DNA of 64,000 bases from Alitta virens. Taxonomy: Eukaryota; Annelida; Polychaeta; Phyllodocida; Nereididae. The translations under genes were made by a program, and so were the position numbers. Of this stretch, positions 37,761-49,297 are shown piece by piece. The stretch spans positions 5,602,370 to 5,666,369 of the forward strand of contig OW028579.1 in the NCBI GenBank assembly GCA_932294295.1, written 5' to 3'. The notes beneath the pieces were generated by a model. That model was given only the letters and a program-made list of their open reading frames with translations, had not been told where the DNA came from and searched no databases. Each line of letters starts with the position of its first letter. Within the stretch, counting starts at the first letter, position 1.

Positions 37761-39133
37761 AAAAACATTGCAACCGATATAGCTTCATCAGAACCTTATA
37801 AGACTCATGAGACTACAACGAATCCTAGTGAATTCAAGAATACTTTTGCAAGATGTTCTTAACAATGTCGGATCACAAGTTGTCTACAAGACAATTTACT
37901 GTCTCAAATTTGGGAAATCTTGATAACAATCATGCCACAACATTCGAGTAATATTGTTACAACGTGATGGTGTAGAAAATACTTGGTAGCAAAAAGACAC
38001 AAGATGATAGTTAACATATTCAAAGAATTACCTTAAATATTAAGCCTAAAAGTCAACACATTAAGATCATCATTTAACTAGAAAATCATGCACTGAAAAT
38101 CCAGTGAACTAGAACTGGTTAAAAATGATAAATTTATTTAGTCATTTCGCCTTCCCAATAATCCCAGAGCCAAAAAAGTCTGCAAAGTTAGACATACTTG
38201 TCCTTGTTCCTATCAAATAGGCGACAATAGTACATTTTCCAGAACTGTACACAATATGACATTTCACTTTTTCATAGTAATGTGAAATATTTTTGTAATG
38301 ATCTGAATGTGCTTGAACTTGGCACAGATGTTGAGTCACTTATACAACATATTGATGATAGAGTCTGTAAGCCAGGGACTACAAAATGTGATGGACTCGC
38401 TATAAAAGAGCTATGTGCCACCAGAAATGGTCTTATGACAACTGTTTTAAACGTAAATGAACTATATGATATAATTGAATTCATCTGTATTGCTTAATTG
38501 AAATGTAACTGATCACTGATCAATTTTTCACATGTACGCCTTGAGCGTGAACAAAGATGTTAATAATAATAGGCTCAATGCATTCAATGTTCTGCAATTT
38601 TTGGTAATCCGTTGTGCACCCCAATGAGATGACGATGAATGACTACAGTAGACTCATGAGATGTCAATGAATGACCCCTAAGTCTTTAAGTACTTTTCGC
38701 TAACTGGGTGAGTAGCATTAGACACATGACAACTGTCTAAGAGAAGTTAGCCGACATAAGACAAACTTCATTCCCAAAATTATAACCCAATGATTGTTCA
38801 AGCTCAAGTTCAAGTTCATTGGTTATTTTGCATCACAAGACACAATTATTACAATGATTATTAAAATGATGTATTTAATTATGGCTTTGATTAACTGCAA
38901 TTTGCAATAATTGATGTGATGCAGGGTGTCCACCAAAGCTTTGCTAGCTGTTGTGGTGTCCACCCTATGAAAAGATGATCACAACGAGACATGACACTTA
39001 ACAAGTAATGTCATAAAATTGTTACTTTATGTATTGTTAATATTTTATCTTCAATGGGATACATAATGTACTTAGTCTCTGCAAACGCAAAACATTGTGT
39101 AATTGTGTAATGGATGTTTCCTCTCTGCACTCT
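37761..39133. other. Downstream region of the GPCR gene, no gene seen
   Basis: AT-rich. A 71-codon plus frame at 38282-38497 has no domain or supporting signals. Confidence 0.5.
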
Positions 39134-41228
39134 TTATCGAGACAAGACATTACTTGTATTAACACTCACAACACCAATGAAATGTCGAAAAGTGCGTCTG
39201 AAATCTGGATACATAAGAAGATATACAGGTGGATTCAGAAGACAGTTGATATAGAGAAAATTGACTAACCAAAAGTTTATGCTATCATTGAATATGGAAG
39301 GCACAAAAGTGTATGCCAACATATACAATGTAGACGGAAAATAAGATGCAAGAAATATTCCAACAATGACAAGCAGCATTCTTGTTATTCTCATTTGAGC
39401 GGAAATATAGGAATTATGGTTGTCTCTGTTTTCAGTTTGGTCAATGTTCTCTCCATCTTTTTCAGTTTGGTCAATGTTCTCTCCATCTTTTTCAGTTTGG
39501 TCAATGTTCTCTCCATCTTTTTCAGTTTGGTCAATGTTCACTCCATCTTTTTCAGTTTGGTCAATGTTCTCTCCATCTTTTTCAGTTTGGTCAATGTTCT
39601 CTCCATCTTTTTTCAGTTTGGTCAATATTCTCTCCATCTTTTTTAGTTTGGTCAATGTTCTCTCCATCTTTTTCAGTTTGGTCAATGTTCTCTCCATCTT
39701 TTTCAGTTTGGTCAATGTTCTCTCCATCTTTTTCAGTTTGGTCAATGTTCTCTCCATCTTTTTCAGTTTGGTCAATGTTCTCTCCATCTTTTTCAGTTTG
39801 GTCATTGTTCTCTCCATCTTTTTCAGTTTGGTCAATGTTCTCTCCATCTTTTTCAGTTTGGTCAATGTTCTCTCCATCTTTTTCAGTTTGGTCATTGTTC
39901 ACTCCATCTTTTTCAGTTTGGTCATTGTTCTCTCCATCTTTTTCTTGGTGGCTGTTTCTGTTATTCTGAATATTCAAAGTTTGAATTCTTCTGGAATTCG
40001 AAGCATGGTGACAATCAATCTCAGTGTCACGATTGTCGATGATGATGGTGGATGAGCTAAATGGAAAATGCGAGGAAGGAATCTCGAAGTCCGAATGTGA
40101 CTGCACTGAAGAATTCGAGTTCGAAGTATAAATTGCTTTCGAAGTGCATGGCTTGGCATCTGTCAAGACATCGTTGCAAGCTTCCTGTATGCTTTGAAGT
40201 TTAGTCATTGCCACGTCACTGCGATTCCCTCGTACTTCACGTGACACCCATGCACTATCACTCTGATATACAACAACATCCTTGCCGGTCAGATTCTCTG
40301 GCTGATAATCGCTCAGATGTTCTGCAGAAGTCGTAAATGCCACCTGCCTGTTGTTCTCTTGTTCTCCATCTTGATGTATGGAAATAATGGTTTCTTGTTG
40401 GTCACTCGTGTTACTGCTGTTGTTCATGTGGAGGACAGGTGCAACAATTGTGTCTTTTGAGCATGGTGGCAACACACTCACAACGTTTTGTACTATTTCG
40501 CAACCAACTTTGTTCTTTTTCCGAAGGACAGTCTGTAGACTAAGCGCAAGTACTTTCGTTCTCTGATATTGCTTGTATCCCGTAAGCCCGACATAGCAAT
40601 GAAGGACCAATGTTGTGATGTTGATCAAAAATATCAAACCAAAACCAATGATTATTTTTGCTTTAGGGAGATAGTAAAGTGCCAAACATACAGCTCCAGA
40701 AGGCATGTGGGAGGTGAAATAGTTACTTGCTAAATAAACTATAAAAATTATCCAGGGACCTATAATGAGCATCAACACTAATTTTCTTGTCATTATCGCG
40801 TGATATTGCAGAGGTTTGGTGATATAAATGCAGCGATCTAATGCTAAGAGTAAGATAGCCCATGCTTCATTCATGGTGAAGACACCAAACAGAAAGGCTT
40901 TCAGCTGACACAGTACTTCAATTTCAGGTTTTAAAATGTACACATTACGAGTGAAATAATTTATCAGCAAGGTTGTGCTAAGAATAAAATCCTGGATGCA
41001 GACATTAAGTATAAAATTGTGAGTTTCCTCCCAAGAGTGCCTGATGCAGTACAAGGCACAGATAATAACAGCATTCCCAATGATGGCTCCGATAGCTATG
41101 AACCATCTAACAGACACAGCAAAGTTATTGTAAGTCAAAAATCCTGGGCCAAGGATACTTGTCATTTTGTCATTGAAATATGTGGAATCACTGAAGTTCG
41201 CCTGGTATGAGGTGGTGATGTTTTCCAT
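39134..41228 (-). CDS. Rhodopsin-class GPCR with a minisatellite-encoded third loop, frameshifted in this sequence
   Basis: The upstream frame encodes an N-glycosylated N-terminus, TM1 (IGAIIGNAVII), TM2 with its conserved Asp (CIQDFI), TM3 with Cys and DRC in place of DRY, TM4 with Trp, and TM5. A long third intracellular loop follows. The other frame (from the repeat to 39134) encodes TM6 (LASYFP) and TM7 with NPPVY, the NPxxY motif. The two frames meet in a 30-bp repeat encoding EKDGENIDQT. The unit at 39601-39631 has six T instead of five, which ends the upstream frame at 39591 (EKRWREH). I chose the ATG at 41228 (MENITTSY) because TTTACAG|AGC at 41240 looks like a splice acceptor; an in-frame ATG at 41258 would be intronic. 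Residue 3.32 is Phe, not Asp, so an aminergic ligand is unlikely. Assembly error versus a real broken allele is open. Confidence 0.8.
39430..39946 (-). repeat. 30-bp coding minisatellite, about 17 units
   Basis: Each unit encodes EKDGENIDQT on the minus strand, with ENNDQT and KKDG variants. All units are 30 bp except the 31-bp one at 39601-39631. Confidence 0.95.
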
Positions 41229-41258
41229 ATTGAAAGAGCTCTGTAAAAATCGGTACAT

Positions 41259-43094
41259 ATATATTTAATGTAAGTTATTTAAGTTGCTGTGATCACGATT
41301 ATGCATGAACTTTGCGTACTTTGATATTCCCAAGAGATGCAATTATCAATAATAAAGGAGCATCACATAACAAGATTGATTTTGCTAATCAAATACGAAA
41401 TGTGAGACCATTTTTGCATAAAATGCATTAGTGATTATCAGTACTAATGGGGAGAAAAAGTAACAGAGCCTAGAGGGGGCGCTACCATCATTACAGATAA
41501 AAAAGACAATGTGATGAGTAGCAGTGACCTCTTGTGGTACTTTTTCTCACCATTGACAACACGTCACACTATAAAAATGACGCAAAATTATGAAAAAAGA
41601 TTACTCTAGATACTTGTCCATATATATAGGACACACACATTATTTCCGAAAGTAATCTTGTTATGAAAGAACCTCCCTTATCATGGGTAATAAAGAAAAT
41701 AATTAATTAGCCAAACAGTGTATTATCTATAAAGGGACATTCCACAGAAACGGTGCACTTTTTGCATTTCAAGTGCAAAAAAATAAAATTCTGTTTACAA
41801 ACTTTAATATAATATATGGGTAATTTTACTGGAACTGCAAATATTTCACAATGTTCTTGCCCAACTTCTCCTGATTATAATTATGGGAATATCACAAATA
41901 ACTTTTAACTGTCATTCATTGAGCAGGATAAAGAGGTAATACTATATAAAATGAGGTGTGAGATATGCCATTTTTACTGCTTTTGCAGCAAAAAAAATGC
42001 CAAAATATCAGTTATGACAGACTCCTGCAAAAATTTCTTGTGTGTTTATATCTCAACATTGGTCTGCCCATCCTCATACCACATTAATATTATTTAAGCC
42101 ATTTTGCAATGTTATAATCACATTAGAAAGTTGAGGGATAGGGGAGTGCACACTGAATCTGAACGATTTATCAAGCAATCAGAAATTAAGAGACTTTTCA
42201 GAATATGCAATTATTTAAATGTAACCTTCAGCTTTTCACAATCTGTCAATGAAGGAAGGTAAAGATACAGCTTAATTAATATGTAATAAAGGTATGATAT
42301 TTGCATTACAGCAACAACTGATAACCCAACATACCTGCTTGTAATGCGCCGTTCAAGAGTGAGGCCAAGAATGGTTATGCGCTTACTTACCGCATCATCT
42401 CTCGTGCTGGCTTAAGCCAACTGGTGTTGCTGCAGCGAACACTCACCCATGTGGCTGTGTTGGAAACCTAACCCCTATTTTGAAATGTAGACATGTTATT
42501 TCCTTTTATTATAATTATCATTATTCATGCACCTAACATTATACTACGATGTACATTCTGTGGCGATTTACAAAGAAATCGATGATCTATTTTTAAGAGC
42601 CACTATGTCTTTGTTTGTGGGAAGGAGACTACTGACTACCCATAATGGCCACCTAAAAATGCTCAGTCTTAGTACAGCATGTGAATGTCATCAAATGGAT
42701 ATGGCCACAATAAAATGCTCAGTTGGATAAAAAGCATGTGAATGTCATCAAAAAGATAACATGGACTCAGTGATCTCCTTCTTACAACATGCTTGATTTC
42801 AATAAACAATCTTAGGGACATCCTTCCAAACATCTTCATTTACGTAATGTAAAAAAATATGCCGTTTGTCATTCACTAATAATGATTTGCTTGGATCTCT
42901 CGGAGGGCACTCGATAGCGATACTATTAATGTGTCTTAGAGTGTTCCTCCTGGCCTCTCATACACTGTATTAGATTATTGCCACCTGTATGAAGGCAAAT
43001 AAATTCGTCTTGAGTCTTGTCAATTAAGTTGTACATAGCGGCTCCTCTGGCTCTCCCAACTCAACTCCCCGGGTAATATACAGCAGTTTTCAAA
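41259..43094. other. Intergenic, no gene seen
   Basis: Upstream of the GPCR gene. It may contain its promoter and first exon, but no clear TATA-exon pair was found. Confidence 0.5.
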
Positions 43095-43312
43095 CATTTC
43101 ATGCAGGTGCTATGTGGCTGATCTGTCACTCTTCATCCATTAAAATCTCCTTGAGCCAGGTACCCACTCATCTGCTGGGTGTACAGTAGCAATGAGGACT
43201 AAGTAGCTTGCCAAAGGCATAAACAGAAACTGCAGCCGCCGAGGCTCGAACCCAGGCCCTTGGGATTGGGAGTCGAGCACAATACCATTACTAGTACAGT
43301 AGATGTGGGAAA
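43095..43312 (-). mobile_element. tRNA-derived SINE, reverse orientation
   Basis: The minus strand has 'GTAATGGTATTGTGCTCGAC' (A-box region) and 'GGGTTCGAGCC' (B box), then a body with 'gggtacctggctcaaggaga'. It lies just outside the left end of the virus-like element. Confidence 0.7.
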
Positions 43313-43391
43313 CAATCGCTCCTTAAGACATAAAAGTATTGGCAAAAACTTTCCAAAGAACCGTATCTCAAGAATTAGATATAGACCTATA

Positions 43392-43479
43392 ACTACAGAA
43401 GCTATCTTATAGGTTCAAAGGGATGCCGCCCCCTGAGGCTATAAGATCAAAGGATCCCTGCAGGTGCCTGCGGCTATTA
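43392..43479 (+). repeat. Left terminal inverted repeat of the virus-like element
   Basis: Starts 'actacagaagctatcttata' and ends 'gcctgcggctatta'. It differs from the right copy at two of 88 bases. Confidence 0.9.
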
Positions 43480-45113
43480 AGATCAAGACATAGAGGCAAG
43501 TGACAACCCCCCAGGCGATAGTGCCTGTGGCAATGACGTTTAGTAGTCATTTAGCTGCTCAAAGAAGCCCCCCAGGGTAAAATGCAAAGAAGTGTGAATA
43601 TGTTGAATGAACAGTTTAAAGCATGAATAACTGTCATTTAAATTAAATTAAATTGTTTAATATGACATATTAAGCAGTCATTGAGAGCTTTATTATTATT
43701 ATTATTATTATTAGTTATATTATAAAAAACTGATTGTCTCTAGTGTATTAAAAAGCTACCCAATCACTGAGTCATCCCATTGAAATATGAAGGACCAAAT
43801 TACTTTTTAAAAAACAATGGAAAGCTTACAGCCCTGTGCGCTTCTTTATTAGACACACTAAAAGCTACACAAGGCTGTTCACTGGGAATGTCATAAGTCA
43901 AATGTATTTTCCAGCATATCTAATTCCTTGTTTATTGTGAGGTACACATGCATGAATGCATGAATACATGAATGCATGCCTGCATGCATGCATTGAATGT
44001 ATTGAATGCATGTAGTATTCAACATTATCCAGTGGTGTTGAGTTAGCACCACAGCCACTCAGTGTAAACATCATAGTAATATCAATTGTGCTTTATAGTG
44101 TATTTAAAATCCTTTGTTTATAAGTAAGCATACATGTAGTATGACTTATCAGTGAACCACAAAAGCACAAGTGTGTATGTGTGTGTGTCCAGTGATGCTC
44201 AGTGATGCTCAGTTAGCAGAGTCACCCAGTACAATGAAAGAGGAGCTGTTGTCAAATGCCCTGAGGCTTATCAATGAAAACTTATGATAGGCTGACTTTT
44301 TAGCTTGTGTCCCAGAGCACTGGCCATACAGAATTGGCCACCTGGTGGTCAGCCCTCACATTGTTCTGTGTTGTCTTTGACTAGTAATGTTAGAGTAAAA
44401 AGCACTTTAATAAACATCAGTAAATGTACTTCTGAAAAACTTTTATTCACACAGACATATCTCACCACTCATACAGTTAACTAAAATCCTTAACACTTTC
44501 ATACAGTTAAAAATAAAATAATAAAATAAGTGTTCTAAGCAGCAAAACAGTCCAAGCACTTTCATGCATTTAAAATGAAAATAATGAAATAACTAAATAA
44601 GTACCAAATAGTAAGCAGTAAACTAGATTAACTGAAACCTATGGGCCCCACCCATCAGACATACTAAACACATTCATGCTGTTAAAAATAATGGAGTGAA
44701 CATTCCTTATCACCAAGCATACTAAAAAAACACTTTCATGCAAGTTAAAAAAAAAAAATGCAAACATCCAACACTAAACAGTAAACTCTGTTAATTAACA
44801 AAAAATCCTTAACAGCAGACATACTAAACACTTTTATGTTAGTTAAAAAATAAAATAAATAAGTAATGACTCAAAACATTCAATACTAAACGGTAAACTC
44901 CATTAATTATCAACAAACCTTAACACCAAGCATGTTAAACACTCTCATGCCGTTAAAAAAAAATAAAATAAAAAAAATAATGAAATAAACAATAAATGGT
45001 AAGCGGCAAACTAGCTCTGTAAATGAATCCAAATCCATAATTACTGTAAAACACAATTGCTAATTACCTGGAAATAATAAAAAAACCTAGAGTATGTACA
45101 CACATATATACAC

Positions 45114-45144
<31 letters not shown>

Positions 45145-45265
45145 GCAGTTAAAGAAAATAGACAGCAAAATCAATAAAAAAATAAAAATAAATAATAATA
45201 ATAATAATAATAAAAAAACTGTACATCAATAAATCATCCAGTCTTGTGACCACAGCCCTAAAACT
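43480..45265. repeat. Left non-coding arm with degenerate repeats
   Basis: 43940-44015 is rich in 'gcatg' words. 44450-45000 holds about six diverged copies around 'taaacactttcatgcngtta' plus 'actaaacagtaaactc', spaced irregularly by about 60-115 bp, then (TA)n at 45110-45145 and (ATA)n. No coding region. Confidence 0.65.
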
Positions 45266-45685
45266 TTAAACCACGCCATTTCTCAGTCGAGCCGGCAAAA
45301 TGTTATTTAAATCTAGGCCTCCTAGAGCGCGGTTACGTCGGATACCTGCAGCTCTCCTTTCGATCACAGGCTGTCTACGCCCACGCACTCGCGCACGCCG
45401 TTGTATTACCGGACCCACGTTCTTGATTTCGATGTTGTTGTTGTCGTTGTTGTTCACGATGTTGTTGTCGTTGTGGGCATTTTCCGCGTTTTGCATTTCA
45501 ATCGCGCCTATGAGCCATCTAGCCATTCTCACTAGCATCACCAAAAATGCATTTCTGTCATTGGCATTTTCGTATGCCAGCATCTGGTCGACATTCCAAA
45601 TGTACAATAATATGAGGCGTCCGAGTAAACTTAAGGCTGTGGTCACAGCTAGGTCATGTAGTCGTTCAAGGATGTAGTCTCTTGT
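45266..45685 (-). CDS. Arg-rich protein, 3' exon (virus-like element)
   Basis: A strong splice acceptor (TTCTATTCTTTTCAG|ACA) at 45685 suggests this is a final exon. From there the frame gives about 139 residues starting TRDYILERLHDL. A hydrophobic stretch (TTALSLLGRLILLYIW) is followed by an Asn/Asp-rich linker and a strongly basic end (RRARVRGRRQP, RRAAGIRRNRALGG). I do not recognise the family. A basic tail could bind nucleic acid, as virion core proteins do, but that is inference. If unspliced, the same frame could start at 45733. The upstream exon was not found: the donor at 46188 (AACGAG|GTGGGT) lies after the stop of the neighbouring gene. Confidence 0.55.
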   Translation of the reverse strand, partial: TRDYILERLHDLAVTTALSLLGRLILLYIWNVDQMLAYENANDRNAFLVMLVRMARWLIGAIEMQNAENAHNDNNIVNNNDNNNIEIKNVGPVIQRRARVRGRRQPVIERRAAGIRRNRALGGLDLNNILPARLRNGVV

Positions 45686-46197
45686 CTGAAAAGAATAGAA
45701 ATAATAGTTAAGCATTTTGGCTATACTGAACTTCAATCCTATATTTTGGCTATACTGAACTTCAATCCTTAATAAGCAATGGTCACTGTGTCATGTTGCA
45801 CTTGGGTTGTGCTTGTATTTTGCCCGGTTGACAGGTCAGGGTTGTCAAGGCTACTATGGAGAATGCATTATAGGAAAAGATAAACTACTGATTTCTTACA
45901 TGTATGGCTGCATGACAGGAGTGGACTGCCATCAACAGTGAAGGGAGCATCACTAGATAATTAGCTGACTCTAGTGAATTTACCCTGTACTGACAGATGA
46001 CACCTACAGTACAAGCTGTGTCATTAAAGAAAATGAGTCTCAATCTACATGAACACTTCTCCATTGAAAAGAATACGAGTAATAAGCAATTTCTGCACAA
46101 ATTTTTGACATTTCTAGTGAATTTACGGTGTACTTTTAAAAGTGGTATGGCTGAGTAGAGTTAATTTACAGGGATCAGGTAACCCACCTCGTTATGC

Positions 46198-46923
46198 TCA
46201 GAATGTCGTCGAAGAACCTCTCACACCCTGCTCCAGTGTGTGCAAGCAGCAACCAGTGCATTTGCAGATTTTGGCACAAAAATGGAATGGGCACAAGAAA
46301 ACTGCCATGCATTTTAAACAGCAGCTTACGGCGAACATAGGGGGGTCATTGCAGCGTGCTTGGGTGTTAATGCGAGCATGGAGATTAACTAAACTTACCA
46401 AAATGCACGCTGTCAAAATGGCCCCTATGAGCCCAGAAGCCACTGTCCATGCTAACATGCCGTTCAGGAGCTGCGCTGACGCTACTGCAGCCCTCTGCTT
46501 GTGCTCATCGGTGCCTCGGCTGTCTACGCTGCTGCCTCTCATCGGGTACCTGGAAGTGACCGTGCTCGGTGTAGCGAAGCGGCCGTCAAAAGGCGAAGGG
46601 GGGCTGTTGGATGTTGATGACATAATGCATACTATATCGGGGAATTCCATAGCGATCAGCTCACATTGTTCTTTCGTGACAGCCAAGATTAGGACCCGAT
46701 CAAAGCCGTACGTTTCCGAGAGACTCGTCACTCTGAAGTCAGAGTTTGCCTCGATTGTCAGTCTCTTTCCTTGTCGGTATTCGTCATCGAAGTAAGGGGC
46801 CGTGGTGATCGCTGTGCACATAACTTCTCCCGATGAGGTGCATCTGCACTGAGCATCATTCCCGCAAATCCAGGCATCCGTGGGACGCATCCCCAGAGCC
46901 AAAAACAGAAAGATCCAAAGCAT
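46198..46923 (-). CDS. Signal-peptide single-pass membrane protein with Cys-rich tail (virus-like element)
   Basis: 241 residues from the ATG at 46923, chosen because a good signal peptide begins there (MLWIFLFLALGMRPTDA). The frame is open 159 bases further upstream without a second convincing start. The ectodomain (about 20-150) has a C.C.C...G.V.C cluster like an LRR N-terminal cap, then a short region with hydrophobic spacing. A membrane segment lies near 152-182, followed by a tail of about 58 residues with nine cysteines, possible lipidation sites. Type I topology is inferred. In a viral element it could be a virion or host-cell surface protein; no family was recognised with certainty. 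Confidence 0.7.
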   Translation of the reverse strand: MLWIFLFLALGMRPTDAWICGNDAQCRCTSSGEVMCTAITTAPYFDDEYRQGKRLTIEANSDFRVTSLSETYGFDRVLILAVTKEQCELIAMEFPDIVCIMSSTSNSPPSPFDGRFATPSTVTSRYPMRGSSVDSRGTDEHKQRAAVASAQLLNGMLAWTVASGLIGAILTACILVSLVNLHARINTQARCNDPPMFAVSCCLKCMAVFLCPFHFCAKICKCTGCCLHTLEQGVRGSSTTF

Positions 46924-48169
46924 TTTTCCTTTTCTTTTTTCAGTGGTCAATGTCAAAAACGTCTTGCTTCTCCAAAATATCAGTGCTGTATGAGCCCTTG
47001 CACTTGCAAAACACCCCAGCACAGAGGGGGGGTAAAGTCTGTGATTACATAACACAACAAAAGACCCCCAATTCCAGGCCAATCCTAAGACAATAGATAG
47101 GGTATAATCTATTCAAACTGAGAGTTATATTCACACATATAGTGCGCTACTGTTGTTTTGTATCAGAACAAATGAATATTATAAAACCAATTGTTTCAAT
47201 AAATGTCAGCAAACAGTGAATTATCTCTGTATACCGAATTATGGAGCATTGTGATTGATTCCTGTAGTTCTCATAAAGCCTCACATTTTGTTAATATACT
47301 TTGAATGGAAAAAAATTAAAATTGAAAGAGTCATTAAAGATACTCATGAAATTCAGAGGTAGGGAAATAGTATTATGCTGAATTATAGGCCATTTGTAAT
47401 TGAGTCTATAAATTCCTATAAATTTAACATTTTTGAAATTTACATTTACATTTATAAACGAAATGGCCTCAAGAGAAATAATTAAAGATAAATTGTCTGC
47501 AAAACTTCTGTCTTAGCAAAATGTGTGCTCGTTTAACACCAGAGCAGAATTTCACTATGAAAACAGTAACTGGAATTTCTCATTGCTCTTAAAGTATCTC
47601 CTGTGCAATGAAAGTACTTATTCCATGATTCTCATTTAAAAAGAGAATATTACTAATTTTTGGCTGTTTTTGTCTAAATCAGTAAATTGCAACAAGAGAT
47701 TAGTGTTTGCATGCTATTAAAGTCATTGTCTCATTACATCACCTGGTTAATGCATGTTTTAAAGTTGCCAATTATGTGAGATTTGTTTAACTGCTGTGTG
47801 AACAATAGACTTTTATAATACATTACAATGATGAGGGCTAATAGGTGGGGGTGTTGGGGGTGGGGCAGAGTCAAAATGCTTGAGTCATTAGATGAGGCAT
47901 GCAATTGTACAGCAATTATGCAAATTAAGCACATGCATTTACAGCTGACTGATGAAATCTCACTAATACTCAATCGGTGAGGGCCACTGGTAGAGGCTGA
48001 CAGTACATGCAGTCACACAAGACCCAGCATATGTGACCTTTGAGGTCAAGCTCATGGACGGCACAAGTGACCATTAGTAAAAGTGCTCCCCCCTGATGCC
48101 AACAAGTTTCCCCCCCTCTCTTCCCCCCTCCTCAGCTCCCACTGAGATTGCCTGAGGCAAAATAAGTCA
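46924..48169. other. Spacer of the virus-like element between divergent units
   Basis: No coding region. It lies between the minus-strand membrane protein and the plus-strand TATA box at 48170, so it probably holds both promoters. Confidence 0.5.
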
Positions 48170-48394
48170 TATAAAAAAGCACGAAGACTGGAGCATCTCC
48201 ATCACTTGACTTTGTGCTCTTTACACGAAAAATACTTCAATCGCGCCGTCTTCAGGATCTCAGCTCTACTCTACTCTACTCTACTCTACTCTACACTCTA
48301 CCAACTACTGTCTACTGGTTACTCTCTACTGGATATCAACCGCAAGGTACTCGTCTCAACTCGTCGGCTGTCATTTCACAGTAAAAAAGAAAAG
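48170..48394 (+). promoter_or_regulatory. TATA box and probable non-coding first exon with splice donor
   Basis: TATAAAAAAG at 48170-48179 would place a start near 48200. The following stretch includes (CTCTA)n at 48266-48292, contains no ATG, and ends at AAAAG|GTAAGTG (48394/48395), a near-perfect donor. A plus-strand acceptor at 51252 would lead into the polymerase fragment. Inferred from signals only. Confidence 0.5.
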
Positions 48395-48479
48395 GTAAGT
48401 GAAATAGTTTTAACCGCTGTAATGACATTGTATTGGTGTACTTATTAGACATCGCCGAGTGACTATTAAGAATTGACAC

Positions 48480-48535
48480 GTGGCTCTCAGCTCTCAGCTC
48501 TCAGCGCTCTGCGCTCTGCGCTCTGCGCTGGACTA
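48480..48535. repeat. Short CTCAG/CTCTGCG tandem repeats
   Basis: 'gctctcag' three times, then 'cgctctg' four times, immediately after the putative intron start. Confidence 0.8.
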
Positions 48536-48698
48536 CCTGCAGTCAGTTATCCGTCACGCTCCAGTACTTATAACTATTTTAATACCGTAATACAGTAATG
48601 CGGGATATTGAATTACGAAAAAGTCCATTTTCTGTGTATACCACCTTTTATTATACCTAGTAACACAATACAACGAAATACAATGCTATACAATACAA

Positions 48699-49065
48699 TT
48701 AATATTACTATTACAACTCCATAAGTACAACAAAATTGTATATACACGGATTACCTTAATTCCGAGTATTTTACATTTATTAAATATATCGAAATAGTCA
48801 AATTGAATAACTACAATACAATTAATATTACACACGTAGCTAGTTAAGTATAACGAAATGTTACATCTGCAGATTACATTAATTCCGTGTATATTGCATT
48901 TATTAAATATCTCTAAATAATCAATTCAAATAACTACGGCGTAATTAATGTTATACATACAACTCATTAAACTCAACAGAATATTACATATACGGATTAC
49001 AGCAATTCCGAGTATATAGCATTTATTAAATATATCTAAATAAGCAAATCAAATAACTAGGAAAT
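48699..49065. repeat. Three tandem degenerate repeats of about 120 bp (virus-like element)
   Basis: Each unit contains 'attaatatta', 'acggattac', 'aattccgagtat' and 'catttattaaatat.tc.aaa', in that order. The set is AT-rich and non-coding, and lies between the plus-strand first exon and the protease gene. Confidence 0.8.
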
Positions 49066-49297
49066 TACTCACTACTTCCTAATCAACTCAACGTAATTAA
49101 TATTGCCAAATAAGGACATAGACATTCATCTCATGCATTATAACGTAGTGTTCTGTTCATATCATTCATTCATTCCATTCATTCATTCATATCGAGCGTA
49201 TTACAGTTATCCTTGTATATCACATTTTATCTCAAATTTCTACATATTTATGGTTTACTCGTCCTGTATAATTAAATAAAAATAAGAAAAAAATTAC

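Noticed and set aside
39601..39631. Programmed ribosomal frameshift at the A6 run of the GPCR repeat
   Set aside because: The extra base needs a +1 shift and the run is not in a -1 slippery register; a simple insertion or assembly error explains it better.
39382..40055. Plus-strand ORFs rich in SVWSMFSPSF
   Set aside because: They are the antisense of the GPCR third-loop minisatellite, which is coding on the minus strand.
46142..46795. 217-codon plus-strand ORF
   Set aside because: It is antisense to the membrane protein at 46923-46198, which has a signal peptide and a membrane segment; the plus frame has no such signals.
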